This document shows positions 1 to 12,100 of a stretch of DNA of 32,910 nucleotides, one piece after another. Made by a program: the position numbers and the translations under genes. Each line of letters starts with the position of its first letter. Positions within the stretch are counted from its first letter, which is position 1. The DNA comes from Silene noctiflora. Lineage: Eukaryota > Streptophyta > Magnoliopsida > Caryophyllales > Caryophyllaceae. The notes beneath the pieces were generated by a model. That model did not search any database. It saw nothing but the letters and a program-made list of their open reading frames with translations, and was not told the origin of the DNA. The stretch lies in contig VHZZ01003697.1 in assembly GCA_009801015.1 (NCBI GenBank), positions 50,126-83,035 of the forward strand, in the 5' to 3' direction.

Positions 1-539
1 TGGGTTTTCGCTCGGATTGATGAGCGGGGCTTAGGTGGGAACGGCTGCGGCCCCCCACTGGCAGGGCTACTCACCTTGGGTGTGTAGTCAGTGATGTGGG
101 GTGATGTGGAGTTGTGGCGGAGTTGGTGGTTGGGTGTGTGTGTGTGCCTTGTATCGTATTTTGTGTATGCAGTAACTGACCTCGTTTAATTGTTTTAAAA
201 CTGTGGTGATCCATTCGGGGATGGTGAACAGTTATTGAGCAGATATGAGTTGATGCGCATGGGATGGCTGGACAATCACCACAATAGAGAGTCTTCCGCT
301 GTTGTTTCGTAGTAGTTTANTTTTGATTTCAGTTGTATTTTGTTAAACAGTTTGACAAACGTTGTAATCACCTTAATTACTTATTTAAATGATGTTTCTT
401 TATTGTCTAATGATATACATTGCCTCGGGAAACCGAGATGGTAGCACCTTTATACTCTAGGTGGCCTTGGTAAGGCACTTTGGAGTGTGAGGGTATTACA
501 TAAATGTTACCATGTGTAAAGCATAGATGTTATCGTGTT
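1..539. other. Upstream intergenic DNA, possibly transposon-derived at its left edge
   Basis: No coding region could be supported. The first 340 bases are richer in G and GT than what follows and read like a fragment of a plant LTR-retrotransposon or its flank, but no LTR boundary, primer-binding site or protein motif is visible, so this is an impression only. There is an ambiguous base (n) at 320. From about 340 the sequence becomes ordinary AT-rich plant intergenic DNA. Confidence 0.3.
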
Positions 540-975
540 AAGTTCAGGTCACAACACTAAGACATAGGTACAAATATTTGATTAAGTGGTCACATTGACA
601 ACAATCATAGATATGTCACCATGTTTAGTCTATTATGTTGACATGTTAACAATAATGTTAAGGTGATCCATTTTCATCACTAAGACATATGTGTTCTAAG
701 GTGTTCACATTTTCACCATTAAGACATGTGTGATCATGTTTAGTCATTTATGTTACCAAAACACACATTTTTATAATCTTCCCAATAAAACAAACATTGG
801 TACATTTTTCAGTTACAATGGTCACATATTCAGCATTGAGACACATGTGATTATGTTTAGTACTTTATGTTACCAAAACAAACATTTTTATAATCTTAAG
901 AAAATAACAAACATTAGTACATTTCTCAGTTACAATGGTCACATATTCAACACTAATACATATGTCACAATGATT
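540..975. repeat. Degenerate tandem repeat array, about 117-bp period
   Basis: Two long units begin at about 718 and 835 and a third partial unit at 952, giving a constant spacing of 117 bases. Each unit carries the same ordered landmarks: aagacatgtgtgat or a variant, atgtttagt, atgttaccaaaaca, atttttataatctt, and cagttacaatggtcacatattca. Shorter related motifs (cactaagacatatgtg) occur from about 550 to 720, so the array probably extends leftwards in decayed form. The 86-residue reading frame over it is a by-product of the repetition and is not called a gene. Confidence 0.8.
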
Positions 976-1607
976 ACACATAAATGTTAGTTCGTATTAA
1001 ACTCAAAGTAACATCAATTTTGAATTAGCTATGGTCACATTATCAGCCCTTCATAGGCACATTACTCAATTGATATGGTTACATTATCAGCCCTTCAGAT
1101 GCTACATGTTCCAAGTTTAAGACAAATATATTACAGATTACAGGCATACTGTCTTGCGGAATTGTTTGTTTCTTGCTCTTCTTGTTAAACTGGTGACATA
1201 ATGAAGTGAAATGATAACGTTTTGACTGGTTCTCTTTACAAAATGTCTCTTATACATGTGGTTCTTGGTTTTTCGATCAAAAACGAAAATTGCTTATTTT
1301 CGCAACACATTGTGTTTACCCAAAACAGTATGTAAAACAACCATTTTAGTCACAAATTCATCGTAAAACAGAAAGTTTACCATTTTTGTAAACCACACAT
1401 GGGTACATGGTTTTCCTAAAACAAAAGACGGATTCTTAAACATGTGATGTTACGTAATAAACAAATGACGAAACTGAATTAAAATTGAACACTGGGAAGG
1501 AACGAAGAACATACCATTTTCGAAATAATTCATCATACAATATTAAAGCAAATTCCTCCTCTAAATTGATTTGGATAGAATCCTCATTTTTTTGTCATAA
1601 CAACTCA
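976..1607. other. AT-rich intergenic DNA, nothing recognised
   Basis: I see no reading frame, repeat or regulatory element here that I can support. The stretch around 1500-1600 is AT-rich and leads into the next repeat array. Confidence 0.5.
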
Positions 1608-1862
1608 AGATCTACACATCAAAACACAAACGATTCAAACCTTTTCACATAAATCAAACAAAAACCCAATACTTAGAGTAAAACATGACATAAAGATTGA
1701 ATCTTTTTACATAAATAAAAAAACAACCCCGGATCTACACGTCAAAACACTAAAGATTCAAACTTTTTAACATAAATCAAACAAAAACCTAATAAAATCA
1801 TCAACTTTGAGTAACAAATGACATAAAGTTTGAAACTTTTGACATAAATAAAAAACCAACAC
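1608..1862. repeat. Two-copy tandem repeat, about 122-bp period
   Basis: The landmark gatctacacatcaaaacac near 1610 recurs as gatctacacgtcaaaacac near 1732. It is followed in both copies by gattcaaa, cataaatcaaacaaaaacc, gagtaa, acatgacataaag or a variant, and acataaataaaaaa. The copies are diverged by substitutions and small indels. A smaller direct repeat (ttagatgtagattgttgttt) occurs at about 1894 and 1953, just to the right. This may be internal or subterminal sequence of a DNA transposon, but no ends could be defined. Confidence 0.7.
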
Positions 1863-2183
1863 AATAATTAATTACCATCGAACAATCGAGATCTTAGATG
1901 TAGATTGTTGTTTCTTTGACATTTTTTTTAGTGAATAATATTTGTGCAATTTTAGATGTAGATTGTTGTTTGAATTTTACATGAAATATCTTAGATGGAG
2001 ATGAAGATGAGTGAGTATTTTTTGGAGGTTGAGCATTTTTTAACAAAAAAAAAGCATGCTGATGGGGAAGTGACTCACGTCAAAATGAAAGTTGATTGGT
2101 TGAGGTAGGGTTTGTACTTTGCCAATAAAATAATACCCTACCAACAAACCTATATACAATAAACAATAAGCCTATAAATAATC

Positions 2184-2345
2184 GGTTTTTCTAACAAGAA
2201 GCTAATTAAAGAAACATTTATAAAAATATATTATCAAAAATTAATGTACAAACCAACCTTTACCATAATTAATGAAATATTGTTGTAAATGTTTCTTTAA
2301 TTAACTTCTTAACACGTGCCTTAAGAGTACATGTTAGAAAAACCC
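2184..2345. mobile_element. Inverted-repeat element (MITE-like)
   Basis: The left arm (about 2184-2220, beginning ggtttttctaaca) is the reverse complement of the right arm (about 2285-2345, ending tgttagaaaaacc). Within the arms, ctaattaaagaaacattta pairs with taaatgtttctttaattaa. The right arm has extra bases containing a CACGTG at 2313-2318, which the left arm lacks, so the two ends are unequal. A clear target-site duplication was not found. It lies about 270-430 bases upstream of the large gene's start codon and so may fall in its promoter. Confidence 0.6.
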
Positions 2346-2615
2346 ATAAACAATAATTATTAAACAACTGAACCCACTTGCACTTGACCCACCCCATTTT
2401 CTACGGATACAGCACTATTCGGTCCGTCTCTCCCTTGTGACGGATAACGTCTATCACAAATAAAATTTGTGTAAAACTAGTTTGTGAAAATTCAAAGTGG
2501 ATAGTTACCTGTACTGTAGTACCAAAATCGACCCAAAAACATTCCTAGAAATAAACAACAAAACACTTGGAAGATTAAAAGTCACAACACAACGAAACTT
2601 GGGATTCAGGAAAAT
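2346..2615 (+). promoter_or_regulatory. Proximal upstream region of the large gene
   Basis: This is the immediate upstream sequence and probable 5' leader of the gene starting at 2616. I see no convincing TATA box at a typical distance. The segment near 2425-2455 contains tgtgacggat flanked by inverted-looking ccgtc motifs, which may be a small MITE remnant. The start codon context (aaaatATGGA) is favourable for plants, with A at -3 and G at +4. Confidence 0.35.
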
Positions 2616-5600
2616 ATGGAGACGGAAATGGAAGGTAAAGGGAAGCCATTGACATACAAAATCAAAGCTATGTCTCGTGAAACTTCTACTCAGAAAGCCG
2701 TCAATGTCCTCGACGCTGACCTTCGTAATTATTGGTCTACTTCTACCAACACTAAAGAGTGGATCTTGCTTGAACTCCAGGTATTAATATTTTTTTTTTT
2801 GTGTTTGATTCAAATATTTAAGGTTACATTTTTGATGATTTAGGTGTGTATGTGCAGGAACCTTGCTTGTTGTCGGAAATTCGGATTCATAATAAGTCTG
2901 TTTTGGAGTGGGAAATCGCTGCCGGATTGCGTTATAAGGTTGATTTTTTAGCTTAGTTTTGTGTGTTTTAGTAATAATTTGGTTTGATTGTGGAATGTGT
3001 GAGTCTGTGATGCGTGTATGTTTAGTGATTGCGGTTTGAAGTAGTTGAAAAAAGTGTTGATGGATTAGGAGTGGAATTTGAAGTAGTGAATGCGAGAAAG
3101 TAACTGAAATTCTCCGTGGTTTGGTAAGTTAGGAGAAAGACTGTTATATGTCGAGGAAGGTGAAGTAATTAGGGTAGAATTTGAGCTTGATGAGATAATT
3201 AGTGAGTGAGTGAGCAAAAGTGTGAAAAGAAAAGAGGAAATCTAGAAATGAATACAAAGATTTATTATAATAGCTAGCAGTATTATATTCTGAGTTTCTG
3301 ACTACTAAGATTGCTTAGCATAATAAATTTGACCATGCTACTTACCAAAAACGCTAGTGACCATAGCGTGTTGACAATGATAATGTGTATGTTTCGTAAT
3401 TGGGACTTGAAGTAGTGTGGAAAAAATAATTGAATTTGTCCGTGGTTCGGAAAGTTAGGAGAAATACTATTACTTGTGGAGGTAGGTGAAGTAATAGAGC
3501 AGAATTTGAGCTTGATGAGTGAGTGACTGTAGTGAGAAAATTTTGGAGGGCAATCGAGAAGTGAATATTGTTTACCATACTAGATAGCAGTGTTATATAC
3601 CGAGTTTCTGATTACTAAGGTTGCTAAGCATAATAAATTTGACCATGCTACTTACCAAAAACGCTAGTGACCATAGCGTGTGTCACAATGATGATATGTG
3701 AATGTTTTGTAATTGCGGCTTGAAGTAGTTGAAAAATTATTGATGGTTATGAGGTGGAATTTGAACTTTTGAAGTAGAGAATGTGAGAAAATAACTGAAT
3801 TTGTCCATGGTTGATGGTTCAGTAAGTTAGGAGAAAGACTGTCATATGTGGAGGGAGGTGAAGTAATTAGGGTAGAATTTGAGCTTCATGAGTGAGTGTA
3901 ATGAGATAATTTATGGTGTTGACCATAGCGAGTTGACATTGATGGTGTTGTGTATAAGGGAGATGGAAAGAGTAGTCAGCTGCTTGTGTGTACATCTAAC
4001 GATTAAATATATATACACCAATGATCAGTGCCATCATGGTAGGTCATCAAGGGAAAGGCTGGGAAGTTACTTCTGTCATTTAGTTGAAGTGTTTCCAGCA
4101 GAATGATGCTTACGTTGTAATAATAAGTAGTAGCTACTGAACCTTTTATAAATGACCAGGTTGGAATGAAATATGTTACCATAAATGAGTCTGCCCTCGT
4201 TCTTTCCTTTTTTTTTGAAAATAAATTCCCTTGTGTATTTGTGTTGGATGGGTGGAGTTATACCATCCGTAACCTGATTTCACGTATACACAATCAATGA
4301 GCTCAACATGCTAATGTTATGTGCATGTCTATTTAAGTATGTTTTGACAAGAAATCACCACATCAACCAAGTGATTGCTAGATTAATGTGTTACCGTGTA
4401 AGGAAGTGAGTTTGTTCTGATGCGCAGGAACATTCTTTGTTTACGGAAGTGTTGCTTATATGTCAAGTTTTTTTGCTTTTAAAGTAAGTTCTTGGCATGT
4501 TAGTGGATCTATTTACGCTTGGTTAATAGTGTTCTATTTCTAAAATATCCCTTGTATGCTATTCACTGTTTGGGCCCCCATGTTCCGCACAAGTGTAGGG
4601 ATTGATACTTGAGATGTTGATCCCTTTATTTATGCAGCCTGAGACATTTGTAAAGGTTCGTCCGCGATGCGAAGCACCTCGTCGGGACGTGACTTATCCT
4701 ATGAATTATACACCATGTCGATATGTTCGATTATCTTGTCTAAGAGGAAGCCCTATTGCCATATTCTTCATTCAGGTAATTTCAGGCTCGGTTTTTCAAG
4801 TCTGTTATTTGTTTTACCATACAATATTTTGAAATAAACACCTATGTAGAAGTGTGATATCTGTCTCACTCTCCTGTTAGGCAGCTATCTTGTTCTTGTC
4901 TTTCTTCTAAAATTTGGATGTAAAATTTACAAAAAACCGACGGCATGCTCATAATGTATTTGTGGTTGGGAATACTCCGATCAGTTAGCTACCCGTTTGG
5001 CATATTTGCTCCAAGTTTTCTTTGTCGTACTATAGCTGTGGATGTCACTTGCTATATCCAAAAGTGGGAAATCTGGGATATTTTTCATGGTATCTGATGG
5101 TGTATTGTATGAACCTTTGTTTTTCTGAGCACTATGTATGATGGATTTGTTCTGTTTAGTTGAGTTCTTGACTTCTTTTCTTGTTTAAGGGGTTTGGAGG
5201 TGGGGTCGGTAGTGGTTTGGTGTTGGGAGCAAGGACAAAAGTTTCCCGCTAGCTTTAGTGCTGGACAGTTGTGTTTTTTGTTTTGCCATGCAAAACCTCT
5301 TTCTTCAATCAATTGCACCTTTAATAGTATTATTTTCTCTCCTTCATTTCTAAGGTGGGACTGACCAGCTTGTGACTGCTCCTCTTGCTGAAATTCCTAT
5401 ATTCTTGCTTGATACTAAGATCTTTAAAAAGAGACTACCTAATACCGTCAATGGCGTGAAATGGTGGCTAAGTGCATCCTCAACTGCTTAATTTGTATGA
5501 TCACTGAAGGTTTTCTTTATTGGGGTTTAAAATCATCTATCTGAGATTGTCTTTCCAATTGTGAATGATCTAAGGACAAGGATCCATGGTTTGGGAAAAT

Positions 5601-6176
5601 AAGAATATGAAGTGAGAATTTTAAGATAGTTTAGTACATTTATTACAAGAGCCGTTATTTTATAGAGGCTTCAACTATGAAGTTTGAATATCTCTTTAGT
5701 GGTATTTGACGGCTTACCTCAATTCTTTGCCTTCTGGATGCTTTTTATATACCTAAAAGAGATGCCCTCAAATTATCTTAACTGGGGGTATGTCGTTTGA
5801 TGCCTCTTCATGATGTTAATATTCCTTTTTGTATATTGTCCTGAGTCCTCTGTCCTTTATTGTGAAACAGTTTTTTCTGTGTGGGTTGTTATAGGGAAGT
5901 GGCTTTCTGTTATTCATGTTATTGGGTAGAGTATTGAGGTTGCAGATGCTTCGGAAGTTTTTCCGTTGTCAGGCTTTGTGTTGTGAACGAGATAACCCTT
6001 GAACATGTCAAGTGATGAAATGCTTTTGGCTAGACTTAACTAATCAACATTTGTGTATTTTCCAGTTGATTGGGATTTCGGTGCCAAGGCTTGAGCCAGA
6101 GTTTCAGCCAGTGGTTAATTATATTTTACCCCAAATCTTGGCGCATGAACACAGTTCTACTTGTTTGCACCTTCAG
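2616..6176 (+). other. Exons 1-4 of the large gene: discoidin/XRCC1-N-like galactose-binding fold region
   Basis: These four exons encode residues 1-165. Recognisable elements are a stretch matching the 'loss of order, changed Ser/Trp' pattern of F5/8-type folds (KAVNVLDADLRNYWSTSTNT, residues 27-46), then KEWILLELQ and EPCLLSEIRIHNKS, and a closing strand pattern CRYVRLSCLRGSPIAIFFIQ. The alternation of WILLEL, LSEIRIHN and RYVRLSCL strands is typical of discoidin-like beta sandwiches such as those in XRCC1 and CEP104. That placement is by pattern, not by a profile search. Such domains bind protein, glycan or lipid partners; which one applies here cannot be told. Confidence 0.55.
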
Positions 6177-9100
6177 GTTGTGAACATTTCCTTCTCATAA
6201 GTCATACACTTAACACCGTAATACCTATCAATTCCCTGTCCTTCACCTCTTTTGTTTATCATAATGTAGTTGTAATAATGTTTACTCTGTAGTTGCTCCA
6301 AGACATAACAGAACGATTACACATATTTCTTCCGCAACTTGAGGTATGCTTTCATCTTCCTTTTTGGGTATACAACCGCTGCAGTAATCCATACTATTAT
6401 ATTTATGTTGTTTTCATACAAATTTGCAGACAGAGCTTTTGAGATATGTGGATGAATCAGAGGCTAGCACACGATTTCTTGCCATGCTTTCTGGCCCATT
6501 TTATCCCATTCTTCAAATTGTTACTGAAAGGTTGGTTTTCAATGCTCTTAGGCATTGTACAGCGTCCTTACTTTTATGGAGAAGGATTTTTTCGTTGCTT
6601 AAAGATGATCAACCTCCTCCATCCAGATGAGCGAGGGTTTCCTAATGTCTTGGGTGGTTGATTAACCTAGACAGTGGTGATCTACAGCTGGCTGGCTGGT
6701 GGTGGGTTAGGGCGGCGGGGGCGGAAGGTGATGGCTGGATTGGTTTGTGGCGGGTTAGGTTTGTTAGGTTAGATGAGGGTGGAAATTGAGAAAAGAGGGT
6801 TTGTTGGGGGTAGTGGTTGATGACGGGTGAGGTGAGGGCAGAGTAGTGTTCGTGTAAGTCTAAAGTTTTTCGAAGAAGAAATGTAAAGAATGGTTGAAAC
6901 AAGCCAAAATGGAATTTGTAACGAGTCAGTTGAGTGAGAGGCAGCATGTTGTATGAAAACATTAACTGTAGATAGAAAATCCAAATTCTGTAGAGGTCTG
7001 ATGAGTCTTTTTGCCTGTAGTCTGAAGTTTAGTTCCTATTCCAAAAGGTCATTTCGTACATGTGCTTACACTTGATGATGAGGGATACAATGTTAGATTT
7101 TCTTTTATCTTTTATGTTGGTCACTCATGCGTGATAATTTCAGGGTATTTATTCCCCTGGTATCTAATTCGCATTGTTTGGAGACAAAAACCTATGGAAA
7201 ATTTTAACACTTTGTCTCTGATGGGTGACACCGAGTTATCAGAGTGCAATTGACTATTTAATATTTATAGTAGAAATTCCATTTGCACTGTACCAACAGT
7301 TCTATTTTTAAGTGATCTACTAGTCCTTCCAAAGTGACCTATAAAATTTTTATGTTGTCCTGCTCATGAATAATACTATGTTACAAAAGTAGTGTTGCAT
7401 GCTATGTGGATAAATTTAGCATGTCTCTCAAGTCTTAATACAGTCATCAAATAGTTAACAAGGCTAATCTACAACATGTCATCTACCTGACCAATTATCT
7501 CATGCTTCCTGTGCTATATCTGATTATGAATACTTTAGATTGATGAATGCCGATTCATGTTGCAATAATCCTCATTTATTTCTCAGGGAAATTTCAAAAT
7601 GCTCAGCAAGTGGCCCAGACTCTGATGTTTCTAAAATCATTCAACCAGTGCCTTCTTTGACAGTTTCATCTAACTTCGAGGTAGCTATGTTGTTAATACA
7701 TATTCCAATTGCTGCCTCTGGTCTATGTGTGTAGTTTTTGTTCATCTGTGTTGGGTGTGTACGTCATGTATGAGGAGTGTTATTGTCAAGGATGTGGGTT
7801 CTAAAATGACGTTATTGTTAAACTAGTGATACTTCTAGCCATTGATTTCCAAAGAATTCAGCACTTGCCTCTGATTTGTTATATCTAACCCCTATGCTCT
7901 TATTTCTTTCTTAATTAGCTCAGACATAATTGTTTTTGCTAGTCTCATCCTTGTAATATCAATTTCCTTCACAGCCGAGGAGATTACGAAGTGTGTCTCC
8001 ATTTCCCTCGCCCTCTTCCCGATCAATAGTTTTTCGGCCAGATGCGGTCTTCATGTTGCTGAGAAGAGCATTTGCTGACAAAGACTTGGGAGCTATATGC
8101 AAAGTGGTAATGTATTTCATTTTGTGTTTTGGATGATGGGGCGTCCCAGAGGGGGATACATTCGGTTCTTGGAACCGGGCCCAACTCGGTATGGGGCCCC
8201 ATTTGCAAAGAGTAAATGTATAATTGTTTGATAACATGACCAATACACGTTGAATATGTAACTGGTTCAGCGGTACTATGAAGAAGGTCAAGGAATTTTA
8301 GTATTTGTTGGGAGGTTCTGTGTTCGATTCTTGTGTTTTAGAATTTTTTTTTCTTCAAATTCCACTTCCATTCCTCTTGAGTATGAGGTTTGTGTCTTTG
8401 TGACAAATAAGATGGTTTACTATCCTACTTACATCTTTAGGTGACAACTGACACGTGATTTGCTTTTATTGATCATTTCATCAATATTTTAATTTTCTAC
8501 CATCATAAATTAAACTTAAGGTTTTGTTCACTATTTAAAATAAATCCATCAATCTAACATAATGCTATTAAGTGATTCGTAAACTTAATCTAAATCGTTT
8601 ACATACAAATAATTTATTTTACCAAGGAAAATGTCATTTCTCAAAATTAAAGACTCTTCTTATAAACATTTAATTATCAATATACATTTACATTACTTCC
8701 TTTTAATCCATTAAGCACGGACATATGTACACGACTGCACGTTTAATACAAAAAATAGAGGGAGTATCAACATACGTACACGTTTATAAAGGTGTAGTGA
8801 TTAGGGATGTTAATGGGGGTGGCGTGTGCGGAGGAAGGGTATCCCGTAGCCGCAGCCGCGAACTATAATGCGTACCCACACCCGCCTCACGATCCGTGCG
8901 GGTGGAAGTTTTCAAACTCGTCCTGCGGGTACTCGAGATTACCTTTCTCCTAAGAAAATAATTTTTAAAAATATATTTCTTGAATCTAAAACGTACTAGT
9001 CTCGTACAATATGCATCTTTGCAATGGGGTCTGAAATAGATTAACATTCAATTAATTAGTACACAAGTTTTTCAAACAATGAAGTAACAGTAAAAAAAAA

Positions 9101-12100
9101 ATCATTCTTCAAGTTAATGGTTTTCAATTAATTCTAGTTTTCATTAGTATTGTTATTATATACTCCCTCTATTCAACTCCAAACAAAACATTCCCTTTTA
9201 CACGTTTGCTAATGCGCGATTTGTAACGTAAATATCTTTAGTTTTACATTATGAAAAAATATAAAAATTTCGTATTCTGATTGTACTCTTAAAGGTGAAA
9301 CAAACAAGATCCCACATGACCATATTTTTTTCTTATAGATCGCAAGGAATCGTAAAGATTCTCTTCATTTATGAATAGTGTCAGAAAAAGAAATGTTGTA
9401 TTTGGAGTTGAATGGAGGGAGTATAATAGTGTAGGGATAAGTGGGACAGAGATGGGTAGGGTGGGTGTGAGATGGGGTGGGTATGGGGCGGGTCTCATGT
9501 GATACCCACGCCCGCCTCATGACCCGTGACATATGACACTTTTGATACCCACCCCCGCCCCACCCCCCATCAAATCATTACCCGCATCCACCCCAATTGG
9601 TGTGGGTGTGGGGCGAGACCCACCAATACCCGCCCCACCGACATCCCTAGTAGTGATCATTGGCTACAAATCTACGTATGTACACGACTACACGTTTAAT
9701 ACATTTCTAATATTTGGTAATTCGGAAATCAGATCGCCCTTGGTATAAAGGGCTCATGTTTGTATATATGGGCTGAAAAATACACGAGGAATTAAGGGCC
9801 TCCACATAATATTTAGAACAGGGCTTCTGATTTTCATTGGCCGCCCTGGGCTGATTCGTCTTCTCATCCCTTGTCTCTTTTGTTCGTATTACATTCTGTC
9901 TACTCTATATCTGAATAGATTTTTGTTATGTGTTATGACATGTATCACAGTTGCCTGTATTTGTTTTGATGAGCCAGCTTGCCTAGATCTTTGAAACTGT
10001 TTTTCTTTCAGGTTTCAAGAATTTTCCATTATCTTGCAGAGACTGCCTTAGTGCAAGAAGAGTCTTCCATTTCAATAGGAGGTGCATTGTCTCTGCTTGA
10101 TGAAGGCCGAGGGGCAAAGTTATCTAGTCACTCTGCCTTATCAGATTATTCAGAGTTGTTTGGGGATGGATTTCTCACCCCTGCTGTTGACTGGGATGCT
10201 AGCTATATAAATGTTCTTGATATTGCGGCTGTTGAAGAAGCGATTTTTCATGTTTTATATGCTTGTGCTGCAGAGGTGAGTCACAGCAGGACCAAGTGGT
10301 TTGCATTATCTTTCTCTATTGTATCTTGACTAAGTACACCTACAGCCATTGCTTTGCAGCAAGCTGGCTGGTTGTGCTGGTGACTTTTGGTTGGTACTGC
10401 CTCTGATTCAAGCTCTCTCACCAGGTCAGCCATCATATTCATCTACAATGAGTATTATTACGTTGTTAGAGAAAGTCTTGCAAGTGAGATTTTGTCTTGC
10501 AGTAAATTTCTGTTTCTATACAGTCACAGTTATCGTACTGTGAAATCACTGGCTGTAAATTGTGAAGGGCCGGTTTAGTTGTATTGTGAGCCTGTTTTTA
10601 AATAAAAGAAGCTTTTGTTAAAACTTATGAGAACATTAGAAAATTTTCTTAAATTCTATCGAAGAAAAATAAGATTATCTTGGACCTCTTGGTCATTCAA
10701 AATTTTATTGTTATTTTTATGCCATTTTTCTCTGATCACTTCATTGTTTCCTACTTCACGATGATGGTTCGATACCATAATACATATTAGGTAGCGCATA
10801 TCATTTTGGTAATAAAGCCTTTTGTTGTTACTCTGTATTATCTTAGAAAAACTGGAGTGTGTGGAGTGTGGACAAATGCTTAAGAAATGCCAGTTGCCAT
10901 GCTCAGAGAATAGACTAATGTCTTGTGAGATTGATGTTTAAAGTACTTCATAAAACTGATTTAGATAAAGGAAGGGCCTGCCTTACATCGATCCATATAC
11001 TACTTTAAGAGAGCCTTTCTTGGTCGATTAGAAACCCATTATAGGATTTCCTTTTACTTTTACTAAATAAATGAACTATTTGTGAAAACCGTAATTGGGT
11101 AAAATTCAACCGACATAATTATTTGCTATAAATAAACATTAACTAACTTCTTGTCTTTTGCTTTCATCTTCACAATTATTTTGAGCTTCCATCAATGCAT
11201 CTTAATAACCCCGCACCTTCCCCATTTTGCATAAAAATTCAAATTGAAGAGCCCCCGTGTCATAATTAACCTTCCCTGGAATTTTGTAGCTCTCCGCCCG
11301 GTTAGTTGTGCTGTCAATGTTGACGATACGTTCTCGCAGTGGGCTCAGCCTTTTGTTCAACAGGCACTATCTAAGGTTAGTATATGCTGTTATTGTTGCT
11401 GTCAAATTCTCTGTTTGATATATGTCTCCTTTTATCCTACTTCTTCATTCCCGATGTCTATTTGAAGGGAATGAGGGATGCTCTTGTCATTTCCATTTTA
11501 GAATAGATGTTATTTTGCAGATTGTATCAACTTTGTCGTCATCAGTTTACCATCCTCTTCTTCATGGTTGTGCTGGCTATTTATCATCTTTCTCACCTTC
11601 TCATGTATGTATATTTTTGTTTTCTCTGTCTTTCTTTTGAATACTCTCGTTGTATAGCTTCAACTAAAAATTTGATGTTTATATATGCCGACGGCCTTAC
11701 CAGCGTGCTGCCACTTGTAAATAAATCTATCGTCATGGTGTCACTAAGTTCATTCAATTGTTATCTATTGCACTGATTGTTTGCTTGTGGTAAGGTTATC
11801 TGGTATTTGCCCTTTGCTAGCTACTAATTTCAGTTGCATAGCTTACCTTTCATCAAGGAGTTTATCAGGCTTAAGAAATGTGTATCATGTATTCATGTGA
11901 TAGTCCAATGGAATTCTTTCTCGTCTTTGCAAAGTGTGTCATACCACTAATCCCCGGTTCCTCTCTCTTTCAAAAATTATTTAATCTATAATCGCCTAAT
12001 CGGTGTTATGGTAATATATCATCATGCTAGCTTGGGTTCCGATCATGTTTATTATATGGTCAGAGTTTCCCCTTTCCCGTGAAGCCTGCTTATGCGTGGT

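Noticed and set aside
730..990. 86-codon frame with internal duplication
   Set aside because: The duplication is the 117-bp tandem repeat in AT-rich DNA; there is no start context or homology.
6642..6984. Antisense frames of 71 and 106 codons in intron 6
   Set aside because: The composition is driven by a G/T-rich stretch, there are no splice partners or motifs, and they lie in an intron of a well-supported gene.
10425..10543. Continuation of exon 10 past the donor at 10424
   Set aside because: The frame stays open, but only the donor at 10424 restores phase and gives a sensible join (ALSP-A-LRPV) with exon 11.
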